DNA from: Auanema rhodensis
Lineage: Eukaryota > Nematoda > Chromadorea > Rhabditida > Rhabditidae
NCBI GenBank assembly: GCA_964057225.1
Contig: OZ059900.1
Span: forward strand, 2,924,501-2,988,500
Direction: 5' to 3'
DNA: 64,000 nucleotides
The notes under the pieces were generated by a model, which saw only the letters and a program-made list of their open reading frames with translations, ran no database searches and had not been told where the DNA came from. A program made the translations under genes and the position numbers. Of the stretch, positions 35,819 through 49,038 are shown one piece after another (position 1 is the first letter of the stretch; every line of letters begins with the position of its first letter).

Positions 35819-38800
35819 TACTCGTAAATTTTGATCATATTCGGTGAGATTCGAGAATCAAACATACAATACACAAAATAAGTTTATTTTGACGAGTTTG
35901 CACTGATATATATTCATTTTGATCAAAAAAGGTCGAAAATAGAAAGAATTTTTGAATTTTCCGAGTTTTGAGTCCAATTGGGCTAAATCGCTCATATATA
36001 TGATCAAAAGCATAGTTTTACTGTCTATGATAACAAAAGTCTTCAAATATACACTAATGATGTGTAAATCACTGAATTTCACTCAAATAGCTTTACTACA
36101 CTAAGTATGGTCGTTTTTATGCCTTTAACACCATATACTCACCGATTTTTGGTACAAAATCTGTAACACTCGTAAATTTTGATCATATTCGTTAAGATTT
36201 GAGAATCAAACATACAATACACAAAATCAGTCTATTTTTATGAGCTTGCACTGATATATATTCATTTTGATCGAAAAAGGTCGAAAATAGAAAGAATTTT
36301 TGAAATTTACGAGTTTTGAGTCTAATTTGGCTAAATCGCTCATATATATGATCAGAAGCATAGTTTTTTTGTCTATGACAACAAAAGTCATTAGTTAAAC
36401 ACTAATGATGTTTAAATCACTAAATTTCGCTCAAATAGCATTACTACACTAAGTATGGTCGTTTTTATGCCTTTAACACCATATACTCACCGATTTTTGG
36501 TACAAAATCTGTAATACTCGTAAATTTTGATCATATTCGTTAAGATTTGAGAATCAAACATACAATACACAGAATCAGTCTATTTTTATGAGCTTGCACT
36601 GATATATATTCATTTTGATCAAAAAAGGTCGAAAATAGAAAGAATTTTTGAAATTTACGAGTTTTGAATCTAATTTGGCTAAATCGCTCATATATATGAT
36701 CAAAAGCATAGTTTTACTGTCTATGATAACAAAAGTCTTCAAATATACACTAATAATGATTTAATCACTAAATTTCACTCAAATAGCATTACTACACTAA
36801 GTATGGTCGTTTTTATGCCTTTAACACCATATACTCACCGATTTTTGGTACAAAATCTGTGATACTCGTAAATTTTGATCATATTCGGTGAGATTCGAGA
36901 ATCAAACACACAATACACGAAATAAGTTTATTTTTACGAGTTTGCACTGATATTTATTCATTTTGATCAAAAAAGGTCGAAAATAGAAAGAATTTTTGAA
37001 ATTTCCGAGTTTTGAGTCTAATTTGGCTAAATCGCTCATATATATGATCAAAAGCATAGTTTTACTGTCTATGATAACAAAAGTCTTCAAATATACACTA
37101 ATAATGTGTAAATCACTGAATTTAACTCAAATAGCATTACTACACTAAGTATGGTCGTTTTTATGCCTTTAACACCATATACTCACCGATTTTTGGTACA
37201 AAATCTGTGATACTCGTAAATTTTGATCATATTCGGTGAGATTCCAGAATCAAACACACAATACACGAAATAAGTTTATTTTTACGAGTTTGCACTGATA
37301 TTTATTCATTTTGATCAAAAAAGGTCGAAAATAGAAAGAATTTTTGAAATTTCCGAGTTTTGAGTCTAATTTGGCTAAATCGCTCATATATATGATCAAA
37401 AGCATAGTTTTATTGTCTATGACAACAAAAGTCATCAATTAAACGCTAGTGATGTTTAAATACTGAATTTCGCTCAAATAGCATTACTACACTAAGTATG
37501 GTCGTTTTTATGCCTTTAACACCATATACTCACCGATTTTTGGTACAAAATCTGTAATACTCGTAAATTTTGATCATATTCGTTAAGATTTGAGAATCAA
37601 ACATACAATACACAAAATCAGTCTATTTTTATGAGCTTGCACTGATATATATTCATTTTGATCAAAAAAGGTCGAAAATAGAAAGAATTTTTGAAATTTA
37701 CGAGTTTTGAGTCTAATTTGGCTAAATCGCTCATATATATGATCAGAAGCATAGTTTTATTGTCTATGACAACGAAAGTCATTAATTAAACACTAATGAT
37801 GTTTAAATCACTAAATTTCGCTCAAATAGCATTACTACACTAAGTATGGTCGTTTTTATGCCTTTAACACCATATACTCACCGATTTTTGGTACAAAATC
37901 TGTAATACTCGTAAATTTTGATCATATTCGGTGAGATTTGAGAATCAAACATACAATACACAAAATCAGTCTATTTTTATGAGCTTGCACTGATATATAT
38001 TCATTTTGATCAAAAAAGGTCGAAAATAGAAAGAATTTTTGAAATTTACGAGTTTTGAGTCTAATTTGGCTAAATCGCTCATATATATGATCAGAAGCAT
38101 AGTTTTATTGTCTATGACAACGAAAGTCATTAATTAAACACTAATGATGTTTAAATCACTAAATTTCGCTCAAATAGCATTACTACACTAAGTATGGTCG
38201 TTTTTATGCCTTTAACACCATATACTCACCGATTTTTGGTACAAAATCTGTAATACTCGTAAATTTTGATCATATTCGGTGAGATTCGAGAATCAAACAC
38301 ACAATGCACGAAATAAGTTTATTTTGACGAGTTTGCACTGATATTTATTCATTTTGATCAAAAAAGGTCGAAAATAGAAAGAATTTTTGAATTTTCCGAG
38401 TTTTGAGTCCAATTGGGCTAAATCGCTCATATATATGATCAAAAGCATAGTTTTACTGTCTATGATAACAAAAGTCTTCAAATATACACTAATGATGTGT
38501 AAATCACTGAATTTCACTCAAATAGCTTTACTACACTAAGTATGGTCGTTTTTATGCCTTTAACACCATATACTCACCGATTTTTGGTACAAAATCTGTA
38601 ATACTCGTAAATTTTGATCATATTCGGTGAGATTCGAGAATCAAACACACAATGCACGAAATAAGTTTATTTTGACGAGTTTGCACTGATATTTATTCAT
38701 TTTGATCAAAAAAGGTCGAAAATAGAAAGAATTTTTGAATTTTCCGAGTTTTGAGTCCAATTGGGCTAAATCGCTCATATATATGATCAAAAGCATAGTT

Positions 38801-41036
38801 TTACTGTCTATGATAACAAAAGTCTTCAAATATACACTAATGATGTGTAAATCACTGAATTTCACTCAAATAGCTTTACTACACTAAGTATGGTCGTTTT
38901 TATGCCTTTAACACCATATACTCACCGATTTTTGGTACAAAATCTGTAACACTCGTAAATTTTGATCATATTCGTTAAGATTTGAGAATCAAACATACAA
39001 TACACAAAATCAGTCTATTTTTATGAGCTTGCACTGATATATATTCATTTTGATCGAAAAAGGTCGAAAATAGAAAGAATTTTTGAAATTTACGAGTTTT
39101 GAGTCTAATTTGGCTAAATCGCTCATATATATGATCAGAAGCATAGTTTTTTTGTCTATGACAACAAAAGTCATTAGTTAAACACTAATGATGTTTAAAT
39201 CACTAAATTTCGCTCAAATAGCATTACTACACTAAGTATGGTCGTTTTTATGCCTTTAACACCATATACTCACCGATTTTTGGTACAAAATCTGTAATAC
39301 TCGTAAATTTTGATCATATTCGTTAAGATTTGAGAATCAAACATACAATACACAAAATCAGTCTATTTTTATGAGCTTGCACTGATATATATTCATTTTG
39401 ATCAAAAAAGGTCGAAAATAGAAAGAATTTTTGAAATTTACGAGTTTTGAATCTAATTTGGCTAAATCGCTCATATATATGATCAAAAGCATAGTTTTAC
39501 TGTCTATGATAACAAAAGTCTTCAAATATACACTAATAATGATTTAATCACTGAATTTCACTCAAATAGCATTACTACACTAAGTATGGTCGTTTTTATG
39601 CCTTTAACACCATATACTCACCGATTTTTGGTACAAAATCTGTGATACTCGTAAATTTTGATCATATTCGGTGAGATTCGAGAATCAAACACACAATACA
39701 CGAAATAAGTTTATTTTTACGAGTTTGCACTGATATTTATTCATTTTGATCAAAAAAGGTCGAAAATAGAAAGAATTTTTGAAATTTCCGAGTTTTGAGT
39801 CTAATTTGGCTAAATCGCTCATATATATGATCAAAAGCATAGTTTTACTGTCTATGATAACAAAAGTCTTCAAATATACACTAATAATGTGTGAATCACT
39901 GAATTTAACTCAAATAGCATTACTACACTAAGTATGGTCGTTTTTATGCCTTTAACACCATATACTCACCGATTTTTGGTACAAAATCTGTGATACTCGT
40001 AAATTTTGATCATATTCGGTGAGATTCCAGAATCAAACACACAATACACGAAATAAGTTTATTTTTACGAGTTTGCACTGATATTTATTCATTTTGATCA
40101 AAAAAGGTCGAAAATAGAAAGAATTTTTGAAATTTCCGAGTTTTGAGTCTAATTTGGCTAAATCGCTCATATATATGATCAAAAGCATAGTTTTATTGTC
40201 TATGACAACAAAAGTCATCAATTAAACGCTAGTGATGTTTAAATACTGAATTTCGCTCAAATAGCATTACTACACTAAGTATGGTCGTTTTTATGCCTTT
40301 AACACCATATACTCACCGATTTTTGGTACAAAATCTGTAATACTCGTAAATTTTGATCATATTCGTTAAGATTTGAGAATCAAACATACAATACACAAAA
40401 TCAGTCTATTTTTATGAGCTTGCACTGATATATATTCATTTTGATCAAAAAAGGTCGAAAATAGAAAGAATTTTTGAAATTTACGAGTTTTGAGTCTAAT
40501 TTGGCTAAATCGCTCATATATATGATCAGAAGCATAGTTTTATTGTCTATGACAACGAAAGTCATTAATTAAACACTAATGATGTTTAAATCACTAAATT
40601 TCGCTCAAATAGCATTACTACACTAAGTATGGTCGTTTTTATGCCTTTAACACCATATACTCACCGATTTTTGGTACAAAATCTGTAATACTCGTAAATT
40701 TTGATCATATTCGGTGAGATTCGAGAATCAAACACACAATGCACGAAATAAGTTTATTTTGACGAGTTTGCACTGATATTTATTCATTTTGATCAAAAAA
40801 GGTCGAAAATAGAAAGAATTTTTGAATTTTCCGAGTTTTGAGTCCAATTGGGCTAAATCGCTCATATATATGATCAAAAGCATAGTTTTACTGTCTATGA
40901 TAACAAAAGTCTTCAAATATACACTAATGATGTGTAAATCACTGAATTTCACTCAAATAGCATTACTACACTAAGTATGGTCGTTTTTATGCCTTTAACA
41001 CCATATACTCACCGATTTTTGGTACAAAATCTGTGA

Positions 41037-44000
41037 TACTCGTAAATTTTGATCATATTCGGTGAGATTCGAGAATCAAACACACAATGCACGAAATAAG
41101 TTTATTTTGACGAGTTTGCACTGATATTTATTCATTTTGATCAAAAAAGGTCGAAAATAGAAAGAATTTTTGAATTTTCCGAGTTTTGAGTCCAATTGGG
41201 CTAAATCGCTCATATATATGATCAAAAGCATAGTTTTACTGTCTATGATAACAAAAGTCTTCAAATATACACTAATGATGTGTAAATCACTGAATTTCAC
41301 TCAAATAGCTTTACTACACTAAGTATGGTCGTTTTTATGCCTTTAACACCATATACTCACCGATTTTTGGTACAAAATCTGTAATACTCGTAAATTTTGA
41401 TCATATTCGGTGAGATTCGAGAATCAAACATACAATACACAAAATCAGTCTATTTTTATGAGCTTGCACTGATATATATTCATTTTGATCAAAAAAGGTC
41501 GAAAATAGAAAGAATTTTTGAAATTTACGAGTTTTGAGTCTAATTTGGCTAAATCGCTCATATATATGATCAGAAGCATAGTTTTATTGTCTATGACAAC
41601 GAAAGTCATTAATTAAACACTAATGATGTTTAAATCACTAAATTTCGCTCAAATAGCATTACTACACTAAGTATGGTCGTTTTTATGCCTTTAACACCAT
41701 ATACTCACCGATTTTTGGTACAAAATCTGTAATACTCGTAAATTTTGATCATATTCGGTGAGATTCGAGAATCAAACACACAATGCACGAAATAAGTTTA
41801 TTTTGACGAGTTTGCACTGATATTTATTCATTTTGATCAAAAAAGGTCGAAAATAGAAAGAATTTTTGAATTTTCCGAGTTTTGAGTCCAATTGGGCTAA
41901 ATCGCTCATATATATGATCAAAAGCATAGTTTTACTGTCTATGATAACAAAAGTCTTCAAATATACACTAATGATGTGTAAATCACTGAATTTCACTCAA
42001 ATAGCTTTACTACACTAAGTATGGTCGTTTTTATGCCTTTAACACCATATACTCACCGATTTTTGGTACAAAATCTGTAATACTCGTAAATTTTGATCAT
42101 ATTCGTTAAGATTTGAGAATCAAACATACAATACACAAAATCAGTCTATTTTTATGAGCTTGCACTGATATATATTCATTTTGATCAAAAAAGGTCGAAA
42201 ATAGAAAGAATTTTTGAAATTTACGAGTTTTGAGTCTAATTTGGCTAAATCGCTCATATATATGATCAGAAGCATAGTTTTATTGTCTATGACAACGAAA
42301 GTCATTAATTAAACACTAATGATGTTTAAATCACTAAATTTCGCTCAAATAGCATTACTACACTAAGTATGGTCGTTTTTATGCCTTTAACACCATATAC
42401 TCACCGATTTTTGATACAAAATCTGTAATACTCGTAAATTTTGATCATATTCGGTGAGATTCGAGAATCAAACACATAATACACGAAATAAGTCTAGTTT
42501 TATGAGTTTGCACTGATATTTATTCATTTTGATCAAAAAAGGTCGAAAATAGAAAGAATTTTTGAATTTTCCGAGTTTTGAGTCCAATTGGGCTAAATCG
42601 CTCATATATATGATCAAAAGCATAGTTTTACTGTCTATGATAACAAAAGTCTTCAAATATACACTAATGATGTGTAAATCACTGAATTTCACTCAAATAG
42701 CTTTACTACACTAAGTATGGTCGTTTTTATGCCTTTAACACCATATACTCACCGATTTTTGGTACAAAATCTGTAATACTCGTAAATTTTGATCATATTC
42801 GTTAAGATTTGAGAATCAAACATACAATACACAAAATCAGTCTATTTTTATGAGCTTGCACTGATATATATTCATTTTGATCAAAAAAGGTCGAAAATAG
42901 AAAGAATTTTTGAAATTTCCGAGTTTTGAGTCTAATTTGGCTAAATCGCTCATATATATGATCAAAAGCATAGTTTTATTGTCTATGACAACAAAAGTCA
43001 TCAATTAAACGCTAGTGATGTTTAAATACTGAATTTCGCTCAAATAGCATTACTACACTAAGTATGGTCGTTTTTATGCCTTTAACACCATATACTCAAC
43101 GATTTTTGTTACAAAATCTGTAATACTCGTAAATTTTGATCATATTCGTTAAGATTTGAGAATCAAACATACAATACACAAAATCAGTCTATTTTTATGA
43201 GCTTGCACTGATATATATTCACTTTGATCAAAAAAGGTCGAAAATAGAAAGAATTTTTGAAATTTCCGAGTTTTGAGTCTAATTTGGCTAAATCGCTCAT
43301 ATACATGATCAGAAGCATAGTTTTATTGTCTATGACAACAAAAGTCATTAATTAAACACTAATGATGTTTAAATCACTAAATTTCGCTCAAATAGCATTA
43401 CTACACTAAGTATGGTCGTTTTTATGCCTTTAACACCATATACTCAACGATTTTTGGTACAAAATCTGTAATACTCGTAAATTTTGATCATATTCGTTAA
43501 GATTTGAGAATCAAACATACAATACACAAAATCAGTCTATTTTTATGAGCTTGCACTGATATATATTCATTTTGATCAAAAAAGGTCGAAAATAGAAAGA
43601 ATTTTTGAAATTTCCGAGTTTTGAGTCTAATTTGGCTAAATCGCTCATATATATGATCAAAAGCATAGTTTTACTGTCTATGATAACAAAAGTCTTCAAA
43701 TATACACTAATAATGATTTAATCACTGAATTTCACTCAAATAGCATTACTACACTAAGTATGGTCGTTTTTATGCCTTTAACACCATATACTCACCGATT
43801 TTTGGTACAAAATCTGTGATACTCGTAAATTTTGATCATATTCGGTGAGATTCGAGAATCAAACACACAATACACGAAATAAGTTTATTTTTACGAGTTT
43901 GCACTGATATTTATTCATTTTGATCAAAAAAGGTCGAAAATAGAAAGAATTTTTGAAATTTACGAGTTTTGAGTCCAATTGGGCTAAATCGCTCATATAT

Positions 44001-47000
44001 ATGATCAAAAGCATAGTTTTACTGTCTATGATAACAAAAGTCTTCAAATATACACTAATGATGTGTAAATCACTGAATTTCACTCAAATAGCTTTACTAC
44101 ACTAAGTATGGTCGTTTTTATGCCTTTAACACCATATACTCACCGATTTTTGGTACAAAATCTGTAATACTCGTAAATTTTGATCATATTCGGTGAGATT
44201 CGAGAATCAAACATACAATACACAAAATCAGTCTATTTTTATGAGCTTGCACTGATATATATTCATTTTGATCAAAAAAGGTCGAAAATAGAAAGAATTT
44301 TTGAAATTTACGAGTTTTGAGTCTAATTTGGCTAAATCGCTCATATATATGATCAGAAGCATAGTTTTATTGTCTATGACAACGAAAGTCATTAATTAAA
44401 CACTAATGATGTTTAAATCACTAAATTTCGCTCAAATAGCATTACTACACTAAGTATGGTCGTTTTTATGCCTTTAACACCATATACTCACCGATTTTTG
44501 GTACAAAATCTGTAATACTCGTAAATTTTGATCATATTCGGTGAGATTCGAGAATCAAACACACAATGCACGAAATAAGTTTATTTTGACGAGTTTGCAC
44601 TGATATTCATTCATTTTGATCAAAAAAGGTCGAAAATAGAAAGAATTTTTGAATTTTCCGAGTTTTGAGTCCAATTGGGCTAAATCGCTCATATATATGA
44701 TCAAAAGCATAGTTTTACTGTCTATGATAACAAAAGTCTTCAAATATACACTAATGATGTGTAAATCACTGAATTTCACTCAAATAGCTTTACTACACTA
44801 AGTATGGTCGTTTTTATGCCTTTAACACCATATACTCACCGATTTTTGGTACAAAATCTGTAATACTCGTAAATTTTGATCATATTCGTTAAGATTTGAG
44901 AATCAAACATACAATACACAAAATCAGTCTATTTTTATGAGCTTGCACTGATATATATTCATTTTGATCAAAAAAGGTCGAAAATAGAAAGAATTTTTGA
45001 AATTTACGAGTTTTGAGTCTAATTTGGCTAAATCGCTCATATATATGATCAAAAGCATAGTTTTACTGTCTATGATAACAAAAGTCTTCAAATATACACT
45101 AATGATGTGTAAATCACTGAATTTCACTCAAATAGCATTACTACACTAAGTATGGTCGTTTTTATGCCTTTAACACCATATACTCACCGATTTTTGGTAC
45201 AAAATCTGTGATACTCGTAAATTTTGATCATATTCGGTGAGATTCGAGAATCAAACACACAATGCACGAAATAAGTTTATTTTGACGAGTTTGCACTGAT
45301 ATTTATTCATTTTGATCAAAAAAGGTCGAAAATAGAAAGAATTTTTGAATTTTCCGAGTTTTGAGTCCAATTGGGCTAAATCGCTCATATATATGATCAA
45401 AAGCATAGTTTTACTGTCTATGATAACAAAAGTCTTCAAATATACACTAATGATGTGTAAATCACTGAATTTCACTCAAATAGCTTTACTACACTAAGTA
45501 TGGTCGTTTTTATGCCTTTAACACCATATACTCACCGATTTTTGGTACAAAATCTGTAATACTCGTAAATTTTGATCATATTCGGTGAGATTCGAGAATC
45601 AAACATACAATACACAAAATCAGTCTATTTTTATGAGCTTGCACTGATATATATTCATTTTGATCAAAAAAGGTCGAAAATAGAAAGAATTTTTGAAATT
45701 TACGAGTTTTGAGTCTAATTTGGCTAAATCGCTCATATATATGATCAGAAGCATAGTTTTATTGTCTATGACAACGAAAGTCATTAATTAAACACTAATG
45801 ATGTTTAAATCACTAAATTTCGCTCAAATAGCATTACTACACTAAGTATGGTCGTTTTTATGCCTTTAACACCATATACTCACCGATTTTTGGTACAAAA
45901 TCTGTAATACTCGTAAATTTTGATCATATTCGGTGAGATTCGAGAATCAAACACACAATGCACGAAATAAGTTTATTTTGACGAGTTTGCACTGATATTT
46001 ATTCATTTTGATCAAAAAAGGTCGAAAATAGAAAGAATTTTTGAATTTTCCGAGTTTTGAGTCCAATTGGGCTAAATCGCTCATATATATGATCAAAAGC
46101 ATAGTTTTACTGTCTATGATAACAAAAGTCTTCAAATATACACTAATGATGTGTAAATCACTGAATTTCACTCAAATAGCTTTACTACACTAAGTATGGT
46201 CGTTTTTATGCCTTTAACACCATATACTCACCGATTTTTGATACAAAATCTGTAATACTCGTAAATTTTGATCATATTCGGTGAGATTCGAGAATCAAAC
46301 ACATAATACACGAAATAAGTCTAGTTTTATGAGTTTGCACTGATATTTATTCATTTTGATCAAAAAAGGTCGAAAATAGAAAGAATTTTTGAATTTTCCG
46401 AGTTTTGAGTCCAATTGGGCTAAATCGCTCATATATATGATCAAAAGCATAGTTTTACTGTCTATGATAACAAAAGTCTTCAAATATACACTAATGATGT
46501 GTAAATCACTGAATTTCACTCAAATAGCTTTACTACACTAAGTATGGTCGTTTTTATGCCTTTAACACCATATACTCACCGATTTTTGGTACAAAATCTG
46601 TAATACTCGTAAATTTTGATCATATTCGTTAAGATTTGAGAATCAAACATACAATACACAAAATCAGTCTATTTTTATGAGCTTGCACTGATATATATTC
46701 ATTTTGATCAAAAAAGGTCGAAAATAGAAAGAATTTTTGAAATTTCCGAGTTTTGAGTCTAATTTGGCTAAATCGCTCATATATATGATCAAAAGCATAG
46801 TTTTATTGTCTATGACAACAAAAGTCATCAATTAAACGCTAGTGATGTTTAAATACTGAATTTCGCTCAAATAGCATTACTACACTAAGTATGGTCGTTT
46901 TTATGCCTTTAACACCATATACTCAACGATTTTTGTTACAAAATCTGTAATACTCGTAAATTTTGATCATATTCGTTAAGATTTGAGAATCAAACATACA

Positions 47001-49038
47001 ATACACAAAATCAGTCTATTTTTATGAGCTTGCACTGATATATATTCACTTTGATCAAAAAAGGTCGAAAATAGAAAGAATTTTTGAAATTTCCGAGTTT
47101 TGAGTCTAATTTGGCTAAATCGCTCATATACATGATCAGAAGCATAGTTTTATTGTCTATGACAACAAAAGTCATTAATTAAACACTAATGATGTTTAAA
47201 TCACTAAATTTCGCTCAAATAGCATTACTACACTAAGTATGGTCGTTTTTATGCCTTTAACACCATATACTCAACGATTTTTGGTACAAAATCTGTAATA
47301 CTCGTAAATTTTGATCATATTCGTTAAGATTTGAGAATCAAACATACAATACACAAAATCAGTCTATTTTTATGAGCTTGCACTGATATATATTCATTTT
47401 GATCAAAAAAGGTCGAAAATAGAAAGAATTTTTGAAATTTCCGAGTTTTGAGTCTAATTTGGCTAAATCGCTCATATATATGATCAAAAGCATAGTTTTA
47501 CTGTCTATGATAACAAAAGTCTTCAAATATACACTAATAATGATTTAATCACTGAATTTCACTCAAATAGCATTACTACACTAAGTATGGTCGTTTTTAT
47601 GCCTTTAACACCATATACTCACCGATTTTTGGTACAAAATCTGTGATACTCGTAAATTTTGATCATATTCGGTGAGATTCGAGAATCAAACACACAATAC
47701 ACGAAATAAGTTTATTTTTACGAGTTTGCACTGATATTTATTCATTTTGATCAAAAAAGGTCGAAAATAGAAAGAATTTTTGAAATTTACGAGTTTTGAG
47801 TCCAATTGGGCTAAATCGCTCATATATATGATCAAAAGCATAGTTTTACTGTCTATGATAACAAAAGTCTTCAAATATACACTAATGATGTGTAAATCAC
47901 TGAATTTCACTCAAATAGCTTTACTACACTAAGTATGGTCGTTTTTATGCCTTTAACACCATATACTCACCGATTTTTGGTACAAAATCTGTAATACTCG
48001 TAAATTTTGATCATATTCGGTGAGATTCGAGAATCAAACATACAATACACAAAATCAGTCTATTTTTATGAGCTTGCACTGATATATATTCATTTTGATC
48101 AAAAAAGGTCGAAAATAGAAAGAATTTTTGAAATTTACGAGTTTTGAGTCTAATTTGGCTAAATCGCTCATATATATGATCAGAAGCATAGTTTTATTGT
48201 CTATGACAACGAAAGTCATTAATTAAACACTAATGATGTTTAAATCACTAAATTTCGCTCAAATAGCATTACTACACTAAGTATGGTCGTTTTTATGCCT
48301 TTAACACCATATACTCACCGATTTTTGGTACAAAATCTGTAATACTCGTAAATTTTGATCATATTCGGTGAGATTCGAGAATCAAACACACAATGCACGA
48401 AATAAGTTTATTTTGACGAGTTTGCACTGATATTTATTCATTTTGATCAAAAAAGGTCGAAAATAGAAAGAATTTTTGAATTTTCCGAGTTTTGAGTCCA
48501 ATTGGGCTAAATCGCTCATATATATGATCAAAAGCATAGTTTTACTGTCTATGATAACAAAAGTCTTCAAATATACACTAATGATGTGTAAATCACTGAA
48601 TTTCACTCAAATAGCTTTACTACACTAAGTATGGTCGTTTTTATGCCTTTAACACCATATACTCACCGATTTTTGGTACAAAATCTGTAATACTCGTAAA
48701 TTTTGATCATATTCGTTAAGATTTGAGAATCAAACATACAATACACAAAATCAGTCTATTTTTATGAGCTTGCACTGATATATATTCATTTTGATCAAAA
48801 AAGGTCGAAAATAGAAAGAATTTTTGAAATTTACGAGTTTTGAGTCTAATTTGGCTAAATCGCTCATATATATGATCAGAAGCATAGTTTTATTGTCTAT
48901 GACAACGAAAGTCATTAATTAAACACTAATGATGTTTAAATCACTAAATTTCGCTCAAATAGCATTACTACACTAAGTATGGTCGTTTTTATGCCTTTAA
49001 CACCATATACTCACCGATTTTTGATACAAAATCTGTAA
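41037..49038. repeat. 11/12-monomer higher-order repeat and shortened derivative
   Basis: Anchored on the 'tctagttttatg' P-x monomer, units run 42429-46255 (11 monomers, 3827 bp) and 46256-49038 (8 monomers, 2783 bp), with another P-x copy at 49039. From the 'gtgatactcg' S-x copy, the order at 41037-45211 (12 monomers) is repeated at 45212-49038 (11 monomers) with one monomer lost. Shared rare markers are 'gatac' for 'ggtac' (42414, 46240, 49021), 'gttac' (about 43108, 46934) and 'tcactttgatc' (about 43220, 47047). Confidence 0.85.
45908..46255. repeat. Hybrid monomer with exchange inside the conserved box
   Basis: In the 12-monomer version an S-x copy (41733) is followed by a Q-y copy (about 42081) that ends in the rare 'gatac' box variant, then by the P-x copy. 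Here a single copy has the S-x body ('tttcactcaaatagcttta') and ends in 'gatac' at 46240-46244. The switch therefore lies between about 46183 and 46241, inside the near-invariant box, and exactly one monomer has been lost. Confidence 0.8.

Larger units (their letters stand above)
26080..36862. repeat. Super-repeat of alternating 8-monomer unit variants
   Basis: Slot-1 monomers at 26080, 31646 and 36863 carry 'gtgtaaatc', while those at 28863, 34429 and 39646 carry 'gtgtgaatc'. The copies just before them alternate in step: 'cactaaatttcac' near 25985, 31560 and 36770, and 'cactgaatttcac' near 28770, 34330 and 39550. Unit variants therefore alternate A-B-A-B-A-B. This fits amplification of a two-unit block: 5566 bp from 26080 to 31646, and 5217 bp from 31646 to 36863, where one monomer is missing. 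The pattern continues into the sixth unit at 39646. Confidence 0.85.
26080..40688. repeat. 8-monomer higher-order repeat, 2783 bp, five units and part of a sixth
   Basis: Units are 26080-28862, 28863-31645, 31646-34428, 34429-36862 (only seven monomers, 2434 bp), 36863-39645, and a sixth from 39646 that loses register after about 40688. Slot order is R-x with 'gaatttaactc', R-w with 'gattccag', Q-y, Q-y with 'ggtgagatttgag', S-x, S-x, Q-z with 'gtaacactcg' and 'gatcgaaaaagg', and Q-x with 'ttttgaatcta' and 'gatttaatc'. The last two slots also occur just left of 26080, so the phase of the unit is arbitrary. Unit 2 differs in slots 4-6 (about 29906-30949). Confidence 0.92.
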
